Shown: positions 33,432 to 43,171, counted from the stretch's first letter. The stretch is 43,171 bases of DNA from Victivallales bacterium (GCA_021733985.1 JAIPJT010000021.1:1-43171); one strand, 5' to 3'. Numbers and translations are program-made. The notes: generated from the sequence alone by a model not told the origin.

Positions 33432-35573
33432 ATGGATGATAAACAGAAAAATAATAAATTTAAGCCGACCATGCCCGGAGGTAAAAAACCCGTACCGATT
33501 GCTCTTATTATATGGTTTTTAATTTTTGCAACTGCAATTTCCTTTTTCCTCTTTTCGACAAAACATCAGAAAGCTAAACAACTTGACCAGGGGACTTTCG
33601 AAAGAGAGCTCGTTGCAGGAAATATTAAAACTGTTGTTCTTACTCCCGATACTCAAAATACTATGACTGTTGAAGGTGATTATCAACCTTCCAATTCCGC
33701 AAAGGATGTTAAATATCAGTCAAGAGTTATTTATTCCAACAGCCTCGACAGACTTTTAAGAGATGACACAACCGGAAAGTATAAACTTGATGTTGAAGTT
33801 AAAAGTAAAGATACCTGGTTTGGCAATATAATGTACTTTTTTATGCTTGGTATTTTGCCGGTAGTCCTGCTCTACCTGCTATTTTCAAGACAGGTAAAAA
33901 GCGCCGGAAAAGGAGCAATGCAGTTCGGTAAAAACAAGGCAAGAATGATATCTCCTGAGCAGAATAAAATTAGATTTGATGATGTTGCTGGAGCTGACGA
34001 AGCAAAAGAGGAAACAAAAGAGATAATGGATTACTTAAAAAATCCTTTAAAGTTTCAAATGCTTGGGGCAAAAATCCCCAAAGGTGCAATGCTTGTGGGC
34101 CCGCCGGGAACTGGAAAAACCATGCTTGCCAAGGCCATTGCAGCTGAAGCCGGTGTCCCGTTTTTTGCAATAAGTGGATCTGACTTTGTCGAAATGTTTG
34201 TCGGCGTGGGAGCCAGCAGAGTTAGAGATATGTTCGAACAGGCCAGAAAATGTTCACCAAGCCTGATTTTTATTGATGAAATAGATGCTGTGGGCCGTTC
34301 ACGTTTCTCCGGAATCGGTGGCGGACATGATGAACGTGAACAGACTCTAAATGCTATGCTTGTTGAAATGGACGGACTTGAAACCAAGGAAAGTGTAATT
34401 GTTCTTGCTGCTACAAACAGGCCCGATGTACTTGACCCTGCATTAATCAGACCAGGTCGTTTTGACAGACAGATTGTACTTGATCTGCCGGATATTAACG
34501 GAAGAAAACAAATCCTTCAAGTCCATGCAAATAACATTAAAGTAGATGATACCGTTGATTTGACTATTATTGCCAAAGGTACACCTGGGTTCAGCGGTGC
34601 TGATCTAGCAAATCTTATTAACGAAGCGGCCATACAGGCAGCAAAAGCCAACAGAGATGCAACCTGCCATGCCGACATGGAGGAGGCTAGAGATAAAGTT
34701 TGCTGGGGAAGAGAAAGAAGAAGTAGAAAAATCAGCGAAAAAGAGAAAAAAATCACAGCATATCACGAATCCGGCCATACTCTTGCACAACTTTACTGCG
34801 AATTCTCCACTCCGCTCCATAAAGTTACTATTATCCCCAGGGGCGCTGCTTATTTAGGTGCTACTTTCCAGCTTTCGGAAGAAGACAGATACACTCAGAA
34901 CAAACTGGAAATGGAAGATATGATGATCGGCCTTATGGGGGGGCGTTCTGCTGAGGAAATTATTTTCGGCAAAGAAAATATTACAAGCGGCGCCGCTGCA
35001 GATATTAAACAGGCTACAAAAATTGCTAAAGATATGGTCTGCTCCTTCGGTATGAGCGAAAAACTCGGAGAAATAGCTTATGGCTCAAGGGATGAACAAA
35101 TTTATGTCGGAAGAGAAATAACTAAATCTGAAGACTATAGCGAAGATACAGCAAGAGAACTCGACATAGAAGTAAGAAATATTGTTAAAAAAGCAAAAAA
35201 CAGAGCTTATAAAATTCTCGAAGAACATAAAGACCAGTTGATTCTGTTATCTGAAACATTGCTTGAAAAAGAAACAATGACCGCAAAAGATGTAAAAATT
35301 CTTTTAGGCATGGCAAAAGAAGAAGATTTCGTAAAACCTCCGGGTTCCTCTTTAAAAGAAAGAGAAGTCACCAAAAATGAACAAAAAGAAGATAACCCGG
35401 AAAAACAAACCGATGAAATAGACAGTTCCGGGACCGGACAACAAAAAACTTCTGAAGAAACTGAAGAGAAAAAACAGACTAACGAAAACAAAACTGAAAC
35501 TGAAAAAAAAGTATCAGACGAAAAAGTTCAAAAGCAAAACCAGGAAGAAATAACTGAAAAAGACGATTCGTAA
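33432..35573 (+). CDS. ftsH: ATP-dependent zinc metalloprotease FtsH
   Basis: FtsH (713 residues) is the membrane-bound AAA protease that extracts and degrades membrane and short-lived proteins. Membrane segments lie near 20-42 and 130-150. AAA motifs include GPPGTGKT (223-230), [12 protein letters not shown] and the second region of homology ([20 protein letters not shown]). The protease site is HESGH (445-449), with a later Asp in AAADIKQAT. The C-terminal ~75 residues are a low-complexity charged tail rich in Glu, Lys, Gln and Thr, longer than in E. coli. GGATG precedes the ATG. The long inverted repeats that follow may end the transcript. Confidence 0.97.
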   Translation: MDDKQKNNKFKPTMPGGKKPVPIALIIWFLIFATAISFFLFSTKHQKAKQLDQGTFERELVAGNIKTVVLTPDTQNTMTVEGDYQPSNSAKDVKYQSRVIYSNSLDRLLRDDTTGKYKLDVEVKSKDTWFGNIMYFFMLGILPVVLLYLLFSRQVKSAGKGAMQFGKNKARMISPEQNKIRFDDVAGADEAKEETKEIMDYLKNPLKFQMLGAKIPKGAMLVGPPGTGKTMLAKAIAAEAGVPFFAISGSDFVEMFVGVGASRVRDMFEQARKCSPSLIFIDEIDAVGRSRFSGIGGGHDEREQTLNAMLVEMDGLETKESVIVLAATNRPDVLDPALIRPGRFDRQIVLDLPDINGRKQILQVHANNIKVDDTVDLTIIAKGTPGFSGADLANLINEAAIQAAKANRDATCHADMEEARDKVCWGRERRSRKISEKEKKITAYHESGHTLAQLYCEFSTPLHKVTIIPRGAAYLGATFQLSEEDRYTQNKLEMEDMMIGLMGGRSAEEIIFGKENITSGAAADIKQATKIAKDMVCSFGMSEKLGEIAYGSRDEQIYVGREITKSEDYSEDTARELDIEVRNIVKKAKNRAYKILEEHKDQLILLSETLLEKETMTAKDVKILLGMAKEEDFVKPPGSSLKEREVTKNEQKEDNPEKQTDEIDSSGTGQQKTSEETEEKKQTNENKTETEKKVSDEKVQKQNQEEITEKDDS

Positions 35574-35894
35574 GTTAACCTGATCTATTCATAAAAAAGT
35601 GAAAAATGATATTAGTTATTTATTATAAGGCTATTATATCTTTTATGCGAAAAACTTTGTTTTTCTTAGTTTTTTTCACTTTTTTACCAAGGGTGTGCCG
35701 GTTTTACCGTATCTACTTCGTTAACTGCAACTCAAGTGCTGTCGCATGACTTGTTTGAAGTACAAAGTACATACCAGTCATACGACAGCACATGGCTTCG
35801 TTTTGTTGCCTTGTAGCTACAACAGACACATGAATAATTCAGGTTAAGGTGAACATTTACTGTAGAATTTTTTACTTTGAAAAGGGGGTTATTT
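35574..35894. other. Intergenic region made of nested inverted repeats
   Basis: These 320 bases between ftsH and trxB hold three nested inverted repeats: TTAACCTGATCTATTCA (35575-35591) with its counterpart at 35831-35847 (15 of 17), AAAAAAGTGAAAAA (35593-35606) with its exact complement at 35672-35685, and GTGCTGTCGCATGACT (35736-35751) with 35776-35791 (15 of 16). No credible reading frame is present. The outer pair gives a unit of about 275 bp like a MITE. Confidence 0.6.
35575..35847. repeat. MITE-like element with inverted ends between ftsH and trxB
   Basis: The terminal motif TTAACC(T)GA.TATTCA faces inward from both ends and also occurs singly at 25626 and as a head-to-head pair at 15404-15434. 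The internal hairpin resembles the palindrome at 24211-24261. There is no transposase. The inner T-rich arm at 35672-35685 could also terminate ftsH transcription. Confidence 0.5.
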
Positions 35895-36815
35895 ATGGAA
35901 AATGTTGTAATAATTGGAAGCGGACCCGCCGGCTATACAGCTGCTATTTACTGCGCAAGAGCAGATTTAAAACCAGTTGTAATCGCCGGACAGCTTCCCG
36001 GTGGACAATTAGTACAGACTACTGATATTGAAAATTATCCGGGTTTTCCCGATGCAGTCGGGGGCGTGGATCTGATGATGAATTTTCAAAAACAGGCAGA
36101 AAGATTCGGCACGGAAGTTATCTATGACAGCGTAGAGTCTGCAGATTTTAAAGATAAAGGCCCTCATAAAGTAAAACTTGGAAACGGGAATGAAATTGAA
36201 AGCAGGGCTGTAATAATTGCTACGGGCGCTTCACCAAAATGGCTCGGGCTTGAAGACGAAAAAAGACTTCAGTCAAAAGGAGTCAGTTCATGTGCGACAT
36301 GTGACGGCGCATTCTATCGTGATGTACCTGTTGTTGTCGTAGGCGGCGGAGATTCCGCAATGGAAGAAGCCGGGTTTTTAACAAAGTTTGCAAGCAAAGT
36401 CTATGTCATCCATAGAAGAGATAAATTACGCGCTTCAAAAATTATGGCTGACAGAGCTTTGAACAACAAAAAAATTGAATTTGTATGGAACTCTGTTGTA
36501 ACAGCTATCTCGGGAAAAGACGAAGTTGAATCAGTAACAGTTAAGAATGTTAAAACTGAAGAGGAAGATGAAATTTCCTGCAAAGCCTATTTTGCCGCAC
36601 TTGGACACATTCCTGCTACAGAAAAGTTTAAAAACATCAATAAGGATGAAAAAGGTTATATACTTCTTGAAAAAGCCACTTCTGAAACAAATTTAGAAGG
36701 AGTTTTTGCTGCAGGGGACTGCGTCGACGGAGTATATCAGCAGGCTGTTACCGCAGCCGGCATGGGATGCAGGGCCGCACTTGATGTAGAAAAATGGCTT
36801 GAAGCAAATTTTTAA
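35895..36815 (+). CDS. trxB: Thioredoxin reductase (NADPH)
   Basis: TrxB passes electrons from NADPH through FAD to thioredoxin. Marks are IIGSGPAGYTAAIYCARA (FAD), GGQLVQTTDIENYPGFP, the redox pair Cys133 and Cys136 in SCATCDGAFYRD, VVVGGGDSAMEEA (NADPH) and FAAGDCVDGVYQQAVTAAGMG. The frame is open from a TTG at 35877, but the ATG at 35895 has AAAGGGGG before it and starts at the family N-terminus, giving 306 residues. It is a single-gene unit, and the thioredoxin gene is not in the window. Confidence 0.96.
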   Translation: MENVVIIGSGPAGYTAAIYCARADLKPVVIAGQLPGGQLVQTTDIENYPGFPDAVGGVDLMMNFQKQAERFGTEVIYDSVESADFKDKGPHKVKLGNGNEIESRAVIIATGASPKWLGLEDEKRLQSKGVSSCATCDGAFYRDVPVVVVGGGDSAMEEAGFLTKFASKVYVIHRRDKLRASKIMADRALNNKKIEFVWNSVVTAISGKDEVESVTVKNVKTEEEDEISCKAYFAALGHIPATEKFKNINKDEKGYILLEKATSETNLEGVFAAGDCVDGVYQQAVTAAGMGCRAALDVEKWLEANF

Positions 36816-36963
36816 ACTTTATAAAATATTAATCAGCATAACTTTTCGCATACGAAGCTGAATTCTTTCTGAAATATTACGAAGTCAAAGCATCCAATTT
36901 CTTGAGAAACAGTTTTTAATATTTCGATTAATCTGTAATACAGCATGAACATCGGAGGTTGTT

Positions 36964-37932
36964 TTGCCAGGAAAAACAATTTTAATTTTTTTATTTTCTA
37001 TCCTTATTTTTAATGTTACCGCCTATTCATCCTCTTTTAAAATTCGCTCTACCTGGCTCAATGGTCAGGAATACGTCTATATGAAGGACATTGCCCGTTT
37101 TTATGGAATGTCTTTACTAAGAGAAAAAACTTCATGCAGCCTGAAAAGTAAATACTCTAAAATATTATATAAATACAATTCCAAACTATGCAGAATTAAC
37201 GGGGTTACTGTTTATAACTCGCTTCCGGTAAAAGTCAGGAAAATTGGAAACTCATGGCTTGTTCTTTTAAGCAGAAAAGACTTTCTGTTACTGCTCGACC
37301 CGATATTGAGAGAAAAGCCGCTCGTAAAACAGAATGTGAAAACCGTTGTAATAGACCCGGGTCACGGCGGGAAAGACTGCGGTGCTGTAGGCTCTAAAAC
37401 AAAAGAAAAAGATATTGTACTTCAGGTTGCTCGAAGGCTTTCAAAAATTCTTAAGAAATCGGGGTACAGGGCTGTCTTAACACGGAACAGAGATGTTTTC
37501 CTTACTTTGTCACAACGCCCGGCTGTTACTGCTAAATATAATGGAGATATATTTATATCCATCCACTGTAATTCGGTTAATTCCGACGCTGAAGGTATAG
37601 AAACTTTTATCTACACTCCACAGGGCACAAAGTCCACTTACGGCGGAAAAACCTCCGGCCATGAAAACGGCAATAAATATAATAAAAACAATTCCAGGTT
37701 AGGGTACTGTATTCAAAAATACCTTACTATAATGAAAACTCCTGACCGGGGGCTGAAACATTCCAGATTTAAAGTATTAAGGTTAAGCTCGAAACCTGCT
37801 GTACTGATTGAGCTGGGATTTGTCTCTTCTGAAACTGAGCAGAAAAAACTAATGACTCCGAATTACCAGTACCTTTTAGCTTACAGGATTGCACAGGGGG
37901 TTAATAAATATGCCTGTGCTGTAAAGCATTAA
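36964..37932 (+). CDS. Exported N-acetylmuramoyl-L-alanine amidase (Amidase_3)
   Basis: This 322-residue amidase cleaves the amide bond between N-acetylmuramic acid and L-alanine in peptidoglycan. It starts with TTG, supported by GGAGG 5 bases upstream (36954-36958), and has a signal peptide (about 1-22). An N-terminal region (23-115) of about 90 residues includes WLNGQEYVYMKDIARFYGM, like a copper-amine-oxidase-type or AMIN-like fold. The Amidase_3 domain carries VVIDPGHGGKD, FISIHCNS and VLIELGFVSS, which hold the zinc ligands and catalytic Glu. It converges on the small Smr gene. Confidence 0.9.
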   Translation: MPGKTILIFLFSILIFNVTAYSSSFKIRSTWLNGQEYVYMKDIARFYGMSLLREKTSCSLKSKYSKILYKYNSKLCRINGVTVYNSLPVKVRKIGNSWLVLLSRKDFLLLLDPILREKPLVKQNVKTVVIDPGHGGKDCGAVGSKTKEKDIVLQVARRLSKILKKSGYRAVLTRNRDVFLTLSQRPAVTAKYNGDIFISIHCNSVNSDAEGIETFIYTPQGTKSTYGGKTSGHENGNKYNKNNSRLGYCIQKYLTIMKTPDRGLKHSRFKVLRLSSKPAVLIELGFVSSETEQKKLMTPNYQYLLAYRIAQGVNKYACAVKH

Positions 37933-37953
37933 CCCAAGCTGTACTTTTCGAGC

Positions 37954-38223
37954 TTAAACTTCTATCAGAGTTACTCCTTCTCTTCCTGATATATTCAGGT
38001 TCTCCCCGTAATAGCATTTTTTTATAAATGAATTGGATGCCGCATATTCCCTAATCCCCCGCCTTAAAATCCCCTGTCCGAGCCCATGAACGACCATAAT
38101 AGAGCTGTATTTACCGGAATACATAGCCCTTTCCAGTTCGAGTATTGCGTCTTCAAGAGTATAGCCGTGCAAATCCAGTACTAAATCATAAAAAAAATTG
38201 TGGTTTTGTTTCTTTTTAGCCAT
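37954..38223 (-). CDS. Stand-alone Smr-domain protein
   Basis: This 89-residue protein is little more than one Smr domain, with LDLHGYTLEDAI and VVHGLGQGILRRGI, the LDxH and HGxG-x-LR signatures. Smr domains of MutS2 and SmrB cut nucleic acid, and stand-alone forms probably act as RNA or DNA nickases. Here the His of LDLHG and the second motif are present, so activity is plausible. A GAGGGA site precedes the ATG. It is the last gene of the minus run that starts with ilvB. Confidence 0.87.
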   Translation of the reverse strand: MAKKKQNHNFFYDLVLDLHGYTLEDAILELERAMYSGKYSSIMVVHGLGQGILRRGIREYAASNSFIKKCYYGENLNISGREGVTLIEV

Positions 38224-38255
38224 TTTCCCTCGGAGTAGCTGAACTCAGGATACAG

Positions 38256-38522
38256 TTAGCCTTTTCGGATTTTTTCTTTTTCCTGTTCCATTTTCGAATC
38301 CAAAGATGCTAATTCTACAGTTAAGTCTGATTTTATCTGTTCTACTTCAGAAATGTCGCCCGAGTTCTTCTGTATCTTGTTTTGTGCTGCAATATTTGCT
38401 TCAATTTTTTTTGCTTTATATTTTTTTTCTATTTCTGATATTTGCTTCTTCTGTTCCTCGGTTAACTTTGTGACCTCTTTCACACCGCTTCTTTCTAATG
38501 CCCGTTCATAAGCACTTTTCAT
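38256..38522 (-). CDS. Small coiled-coil protein of unknown function
   Basis: This 88-residue protein is almost entirely helical, with heptad-like stretches (EEQKKQISEIEKKYKAKKIE and VELASLDSKMEQEKEKI). It has no signal peptide, cysteine or known motif. AAGGAG precedes the ATG at a good distance, which supports expression. It lies between the Nudix and Smr genes with short gaps (42 and 32 bases). I do not recognise the family. Confidence 0.65.
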   Translation of the reverse strand: MKSAYERALERSGVKEVTKLTEEQKKQISEIEKKYKAKKIEANIAAQNKIQKNSGDISEVEQIKSDLTVELASLDSKMEQEKEKIRKG

Positions 38523-38564
38523 GTAATAAACTCCTTATCTATAATATTTTAGAAATTAAGTATT

Positions 38565-39131
38565 TTACTGCTCCATCCTTTGTTTCATCATTTCAATATC
38601 GTAAAAATATAGAGAATTCAAAGTAAGCCCGTGAGTTATTTCACTGTTTAAAATTTTCAGCCTGAATTCTTCTAAAGGTATGAGCAGTGTCTCTATATCT
38701 TCAGCACTGTCAAACTCAGTTTCGTGTTTTAATTCAGCATTTTCAACTAAAACAGTATAACAGTAATTACCCTGCAGCGCCGGATTTGGACAAACTTTAC
38801 CTAAAAGCGCTGCACTGCTTCCAACATACCCGGTTTCCTCCCTCAGCTCTCTAACACCGGCAGCTACAGGAGATTCATCCTGCTCCACTAACCCCCCGGG
38901 GACTTCAAGCTCAGTCTTTTTTGAACCGTAACGAAACTGTTTTACCATAACAATCTCTTTATTTTTTGTTACTGCCACTACCGTCACCCAGTTATGCGGA
39001 CAATCAATTGTGTAAAAGTTCCACTGACTGTTATTTCTGGCACATACAGCGTTTTCCTTATAAATGTCGAAAACGGGAGTTTTCAGCAGTCTCTCTCTTT
39101 TAAGGATCTTCCATGAGTCATTATTATTCAT
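38565..39131 (-). CDS. Nudix hydrolase, ADP-ribose pyrophosphatase-like
   Basis: This 188-residue protein has an intact Nudix box GGLVEQDESPVAAGVRELRE followed by ETG (GX5EX7REVXEEXGU type). The preceding KQFRYG and the ELEVPGG start are typical of ADP-ribose pyrophosphatases. It probably splits nucleoside diphosphate sugars to monophosphates with Mg. No ribosome site is visible. It lies in the ilvB-upp-DAHP run with a 51-base gap to the DAHP synthase gene. The exact substrate cannot be read from sequence. Confidence 0.88.
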   Translation of the reverse strand: MNNNDSWKILKRERLLKTPVFDIYKENAVCARNNSQWNFYTIDCPHNWVTVVAVTKNKEIVMVKQFRYGSKKTELEVPGGLVEQDESPVAAGVRELREETGYVGSSAALLGKVCPNPALQGNYCYTVLVENAELKHETEFDSAEDIETLLIPLEEFRLKILNSEITHGLTLNSLYFYDIEMMKQRMEQ

Positions 39132-39182
39132 ATTTCAATTATGGTCAATGCGTTCAATTTGTCGTGTATTTGCAAAATTGAA

Positions 39183-40208
39183 CTATTTATTTTCTTTCTC
39201 TTTTTTAGCAATTTTTATATAATCTTTAAGTTCATCCATAAACATGTAAAACTCGTCTGATTTTATCTGCTGTGCAGCATCACTGCAGGCATTTACCGGC
39301 TCGGGGTGGGATTCTACGAGAAGGCCGTCGGCACCGGCCGCAAGCGCTGCTTTTGCGAGAGGCAGAACAAGAGAAACCTTTCCCGCTGCATGGCTTGGGT
39401 CAACTACTACAGGGAAATGGCTTTCCTGTTTAGCAACTGCAACTGCACCAATGTCAAGTGTGTTTCTGGTAGCAGTCTCAAAAGTTCTTATACCGCGCTC
39501 GCATAATATTACATCCGGACAGCCGTTTACCAGCAAGTATTCCGCGGCCGCAAGCCATTCGCTTACATTAGTTGACATACCTCTTTTCAGCAAAACGGGC
39601 TTTTCAGCTTTAGAGACCATCTCCAGCAAATGATAATTCTGGCAGTTCCTTGCTCCAATTTGCAGACAGTCGGCTGTTTCGGCAATCCTGTCAATATGTG
39701 TTACACCTACAACTTCTGTTACTACTCCGACCCCGAACTCATCTTTCATCGCCTGAAGGATTTCGAGACCCTTTTCTCCTAATCCCTGAAAAGCATAGGG
39801 GGATGTTCTCGGTTTGAACGCTCCGCCCCGTATAATTTTTACTCCTGTAGCAACAAGGTCTTTAGTTACCTGTTTCATCTGCTCATATGATTCAACAGCG
39901 CAGGGCCCGGCAATTACCTGCACATGTCCGGCCCCGATCAATTCTCTTCCGATTTTTACAGCTGTATTCTCCTGATGGTACTCTCTGCTTGCCAGTTTAT
40001 AGGATTTCTGTATCGGGAGTACATTCTGAATAAACTCATAATTTTTAAGCCGTTCCAGTGACTGATGAAGTATTTCGTCTCCCACAGCACCGATTACCGT
40101 ATTCTCTATACCCTTAATAATTCTGGGTTCATACCCCAGCTTTCTTATCAACGAAGAGACTTCATTGACATTTGCTTCTGTAGCGTGAGGCTTAAAAACA
40201 ATTATCAT
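39183..40208 (-). CDS. aroF: 3-deoxy-7-phosphoheptulonate (DAHP) synthase
   Basis: This 341-residue enzyme joins phosphoenolpyruvate and erythrose 4-phosphate in the first step of aromatic amino acid synthesis. It is of the type found in Thermotoga maritima, with a small N-terminal ferredoxin-like regulatory domain (1-70, MIIVFKPHATEANVNEV) and a catalytic barrel (GPCAVES, GAFKPRTSPYAFQG, KPVLLKRGMS, VVDPSHAAG). The fused domain usually senses tyrosine or phenylalanine. AAGGA lies 8 bases before the ATG. It follows upp after 34 bases. Confidence 0.94.
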   Translation of the reverse strand: MIIVFKPHATEANVNEVSSLIRKLGYEPRIIKGIENTVIGAVGDEILHQSLERLKNYEFIQNVLPIQKSYKLASREYHQENTAVKIGRELIGAGHVQVIAGPCAVESYEQMKQVTKDLVATGVKIIRGGAFKPRTSPYAFQGLGEKGLEILQAMKDEFGVGVVTEVVGVTHIDRIAETADCLQIGARNCQNYHLLEMVSKAEKPVLLKRGMSTNVSEWLAAAEYLLVNGCPDVILCERGIRTFETATRNTLDIGAVAVAKQESHFPVVVDPSHAAGKVSLVLPLAKAALAAGADGLLVESHPEPVNACSDAAQQIKSDEFYMFMDELKDYIKIAKKEKENK

Positions 40209-40242
40209 TTCATATATCCTTATTTAACTGTTTACAGCAAAT

Positions 40243-40938
40243 TTATTCATCAAAAAAATTTACACCCATTGGCGGTATTTTGGGATTCGGTTTGGTCCCG
40301 CACAGACGGTCTCCGGCATCTCCGAGCCCCGGAACAATATAAGCGTTCTCATCAAGTTTTTCATCAATTGAAGCAGTATATACATCGATATCCGGATGAG
40401 CGCTGCACATTTTTTCAATCCCTTCCGGAGCAGAGATCAAACACATAAACTTAATTTTCTTTACTCCGATAGATTTCAGTTTACCGGCTGCTGCGACCGC
40501 ACTGCCTCCGGTTGCGAGCATCGGATCAATAAGTATAATAGTTCTCTCAGTACTGTCTACAGGAAGCTTAAAATAATAAGTGGCAGGTTTAAAGGTTTCC
40601 TCATTTCTCGCCATCCCAATATGTCCGATTCTTGCGGATGGCATAATTTTCAGAAATCCATCAAGCATACCCACACCAGCTCTGAGTATCGGTACAAGTA
40701 CCGGCTTTTTCCCAGCCAGTATTTTTGATTTGGCTTTCATTAAAGGAGTTTCAACTTCGACTTCCGTTAACGGGAAATCTTTTGTCAGCTCGCATGCCAG
40801 AAAAACCCCCACTTCATCAACAAGCTCTTTGAAGTCTTTCTTGTTTGTATATTTATCTCTTATGAAAGTCAGTTTATGCTGTACAAGAGGATGTTCTATT
40901 ACGTGAAGATTCGGATATTTTTTTAATAGTTTCTCCAT
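40243..40938 (-). CDS. upp: Uracil phosphoribosyltransferase
   Basis: Upp (231 residues) makes UMP from uracil and PRPP in pyrimidine salvage. Marks are the N-terminal [37 protein letters not shown] (the PRPP loop) and [10 protein letters not shown]. At 231 residues it is about 20 longer than E. coli Upp, with an extra C-terminal tail ([13 protein letters not shown]). It starts 4 bases after the ilvB stop, so translation may be coupled. Confidence 0.96.
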   Translation of the reverse strand: MEKLLKKYPNLHVIEHPLVQHKLTFIRDKYTNKKDFKELVDEVGVFLACELTKDFPLTEVEVETPLMKAKSKILAGKKPVLVPILRAGVGMLDGFLKIMPSARIGHIGMARNEETFKPATYYFKLPVDSTERTIILIDPMLATGGSAVAAAGKLKSIGVKKIKFMCLISAPEGIEKMCSAHPDIDVYTASIDEKLDENAYIVPGLGDAGDRLCGTKPNPKIPPMGVNFFDE

Positions 40939-40942
40939 TTTA

Positions 40943-42679
40943 TTACTCTCTGTCTATAATTATTTCTTTGTAGGATTTGCCCGGCGGAATCATCGGCAGT
41001 ACATGTTCATAATACTGGGTATGAATATCCAGGATAAAAGGCCCGTCAGCTTCAAGCATTTCTTTTACAGCATCTTCAAGCTCGCTTTTTTTATAAACTT
41101 CCCTTCCCGGGATCATATACCCTTTAGCAATCGTACAGAAATCGGGATAAGGACGTTTTACCCTTTGGTTCACCAGTACTGTATCACCTCTCTGGCTTCC
41201 GTAAAATCTGTCTTCCCACTGAGCCACCATTCCCAAATGCTGATTATTGAGAATAACAATTTTTACATTTACCTCATATGAATGCACTGTTCCCAGTTCC
41301 TGAATATTCATCTGAAAACTTCCGTCACCGGAAATACATATTATGTTTTTATCAGGATATGCTACCTTTGCCCCGATTGCCGATGGAAGTCCGAACCCCA
41401 TCGCACCAAGACCGCCGGAAGTCAAAAGCTGTCTGGGTTTTGTATAATTGAAATACTGTGCCGCCCACATCTGATGCTGGCCTACACTCGGTACAATTAC
41501 AGCGTCTCCGCCGGAAAGCCTGTAAATCGTGTCAATTACTTTCTGCGGGAGCAGCTCTTTTGTTTTTTTATTATACGTCAACGGATATTTTTCTTTCCAT
41601 TCTTTTAACTGTTTGTGCCATTCCGCATACTCTTTTTTAAACGGTTTCTCGTTTAAACGGCTCAGAAAGTATTTTATATCACTGATGATCCCGATATCTG
41701 CCCGTTTATTTTTATTAATTTCGGAACGGTCGATATCTATATGCACTATTTTTGCACCTGCGGCAAACTTTTTCAGGGGGCCTGTCACCCTGTCATCAAA
41801 TCTTGCCCCGAAAGCCAGCAGCAAATCGCATTCATTTGCTGCATTATTCGCATACACCGAACCGTGCATACCCAGCCATTTCAATGACAGAGGATCATCC
41901 TCCGGAAAACCTCCGACTCCCATTAGGGTAGTAACTACAGGTATATTGTAGCTTCTTGCAAATTTTGTCAGCTCCTCAGATGCTTCTCCGGTTATTATAC
42001 CGCCTCCGGCATATATACAGGGCTTTTCTGAATTTGCTATAGCTTCTTTTACTGTTTCAATTTCAACATCTGAAGCTTTTTTAAAAGGGCTGTATCCTCT
42101 AAGCTGAAGCTCAACGTCCAGCTCAGGTATTACTTTCTGCTGCTGTACATCCTTTGGTACATCAATCAGAACAGGCCCCGGCCTTCCTGTATTTGCTATG
42201 TAGAATGCCTCTTTGACTGTTTTTGAAATATCCCTGGCATCCATAACAAGATAACTGTGCTTAATAATCGGCCGTGTCATGCCTATAATATCTGTTTCCT
42301 GAAATGCAGTTTTTCCTATAAGCTGTTTAGGAATCTGTCCCGTCAGGATAACTAATGGAACTGAATCCATATACGCATCGGCTATTCCTGTTAACAGATT
42401 TGTTGCGCCGGGTCCGCTTGTCGCCATGCAGACACCTGACCTGCCGCTTACTCTTGAATAACCGGCTGCAGCAAAAGCTCCTCCCTGTTCATTCCTAGGC
42501 AAAATAACATCTATACTGGAATCACACAGGGCCTGATGAAATTCCATAGAAGCTCCGCCGGGATAAGCAAAAACAACATCAACGCCTTCGCGTTCAAGGC
42601 ATTTAATAGCTATTTCCGCTCCCTTCATTTCCTTTCTCCAGTTATCCTGTTTTCTATTTTCATCTTTACTGTCAGTCAT
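40943..42679 (-). CDS. ilvB: Acetolactate synthase large subunit
   Basis: This ThDP-dependent enzyme (578 residues from this start) condenses two pyruvates, or pyruvate and 2-ketobutyrate, for valine, leucine and isoleucine synthesis. Marks are [34 protein letters not shown] (the Glu that activates ThDP), [21 protein letters not shown] (the GDG-NN metal site) and FAD-binding GVGGF segments. Starts are possible at 42691, 42679 and 42628. I chose 42679 because GAGGG lies 5 bases before it. 42628 has GGAG and matches the usual family start ([10 protein letters not shown]). The regulatory subunit ilvN is not in the window. Confidence 0.95.
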   Translation of the reverse strand: MTDSKDENRKQDNWRKEMKGAEIAIKCLEREGVDVVFAYPGGASMEFHQALCDSSIDVILPRNEQGGAFAAAGYSRVSGRSGVCMATSGPGATNLLTGIADAYMDSVPLVILTGQIPKQLIGKTAFQETDIIGMTRPIIKHSYLVMDARDISKTVKEAFYIANTGRPGPVLIDVPKDVQQQKVIPELDVELQLRGYSPFKKASDVEIETVKEAIANSEKPCIYAGGGIITGEASEELTKFARSYNIPVVTTLMGVGGFPEDDPLSLKWLGMHGSVYANNAANECDLLLAFGARFDDRVTGPLKKFAAGAKIVHIDIDRSEINKNKRADIGIISDIKYFLSRLNEKPFKKEYAEWHKQLKEWKEKYPLTYNKKTKELLPQKVIDTIYRLSGGDAVIVPSVGQHQMWAAQYFNYTKPRQLLTSGGLGAMGFGLPSAIGAKVAYPDKNIICISGDGSFQMNIQELGTVHSYEVNVKIVILNNQHLGMVAQWEDRFYGSQRGDTVLVNQRVKRPYPDFCTIAKGYMIPGREVYKKSELEDAVKEMLEADGPFILDIHTQYYEHVLPMIPPGKSYKEIIIDRE

Positions 42680-42856
42680 ATTTTCCCTCATTTTTTTATA
42701 TAAAGTTATAAGAATTTAGTATGAATAATATGTTTTTACAAAAAAAATTTCAATAATATCAGTAAAGATATTACCGTATTTAATCGTATATGCATTGAAG
42801 TTGTGATATATGCTGCAAAAGAATATTGTTTCTGATCCTAAATCGTTGCCCTAAAT

Positions 42857-42880
42857 CCTAATCTTGATCCTAATCTTGAT
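42857..42880. repeat. Tandem 12-bp repeat
   Basis: CCTAATCTTGAT occurs twice in direct succession, flanked by decayed versions (GATCCTAAATC before, CCCAATCAATCTT after). It is a small variable-number-type repeat in non-coding DNA upstream of ilvB. Confidence 0.7.
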
Positions 42881-43042
42881 CCCAATCAATCTTCAAACAT
42901 GGACAAACATCCAGTATACACAAGTGTATGCAGTTTTATTGTTTTTGTTCTTTGTAACTGAACTTGGGTATGTAATTAATTTTTCTAAAACTAATTCGTT
43001 TTTGGTATATATTTTTTAAAAACTAAAAAAACTAAGGTAATT

Positions 43043-43096
43043 GGGGTCGTTGTTAACTAATTATCTAATAATAAATTAGATAGATAATTATATTTT
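43043..43096 (-). repeat. Inverted copy of the right end of the MITE-like repeat
   Basis: Fifty-four bases match the reverse complement of 450-503 with two differences, starting with the same GGGGTCGTTGTTA end. It includes an internal hairpin (AATTATCTAAT with ATTAGATAGATAATT). Sequence beyond it is unrelated to copy 1, so this is either another subfamily sharing the end or a truncated copy. The element may continue past the window. Confidence 0.7.
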
Positions 43097-43171
43097 ATTA
43101 TTTGCCTCTTAAACTGTTAATTTTTAACATAAATTAGCTATTTAATATTTCTAGTAAAATATGCTGCTTCT

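Larger units (their letters stand above)
42680..43171. other. Right-end intergenic region
   Basis: This is AT-rich sequence with no supported gene. It contains the upstream region of ilvB (no confident promoter), a tandem repeat at 42857-42880, and the inverted copy of the left-hand repeat end at 43043-43096. After 43096 the sequence no longer resembles the interior of that repeat. Confidence 0.5.

Overview
The window is one stretch of an AT-rich bacterial chromosome. It is mostly housekeeping and envelope genes, with a repeat-rich accessory patch at the left end and a related repeat at the right end. I found no phage, complete insertion sequence, plasmid or CRISPR. The lineage is inference only: the human-type adenylosuccinate lyase, eukaryote-like isoleucyl-tRNA synthetase, single-chain glycyl-tRNA synthetase, tiny envelope lipoprotein and an ABC transporter with an anchored partner together suggest the PVC superphylum, perhaps a Lentisphaerota-like organism.

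Left patch (1-2900). A hairpin and a broken reading frame run into a ~270-bp repeat with inverted ends (237-506). A Phd/YefM-YoeB toxin-antitoxin pair follows, then a second, truncated copy of the repeat (1149-1370). That copy places a promoter directly upstream of a secreted amidinotransferase-family enzyme. A decayed REP-associated tyrosine transposase remnant and a proline tRNA follow.

Metabolic and translation block (2998-18647). On the minus strand: SRP RNA, accD (fatty acid synthesis), hisB (histidine) and purB (purines). On the plus strand: an EamA transporter, larC (nickel-pincer cofactor) and a 1262-residue exported protein with two DUF3857/transglutaminase modules, the second missing its histidine. 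Then rpe and single-chain GlyRS on the minus strand, and eukaryote-like ileS on the plus strand.

Middle block (18674-25608). A minus-strand operon holds a DEDDh exonuclease, a HEAT/SirB1-like protein and an EamA transporter. Opposite lies a 59-residue lipoprotein whose stop overlaps the start of an SbcD-like nuclease. A stand-alone homocysteine S-methyltransferase domain and an L-asparaginase with a possibly leaderless mRNA follow.

Envelope run (25934-35573). A LysM/coiled-coil exported protein and dapB are followed by an ABC ATPase, a permease and a membrane-anchored protein joined by 4-bp overlaps, then an unknown acidic protein, a tail-anchored FHA protein and ftsH. The ABC trio is the best candidate here for an uncharacterised system.

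Right block (35895-43171). trxB and an exported N-acetylmuramoyl-L-alanine amidase read forward. Converging on them is a compact minus-strand run, in transcription order: ilvB, upp, DAHP synthase, a Nudix hydrolase, a small coiled-coil protein and a stand-alone Smr domain. Several intergenic spaces hold dispersed inverted repeats of at least two families. The window ends in an inverted copy of the right end of the left-hand repeat.
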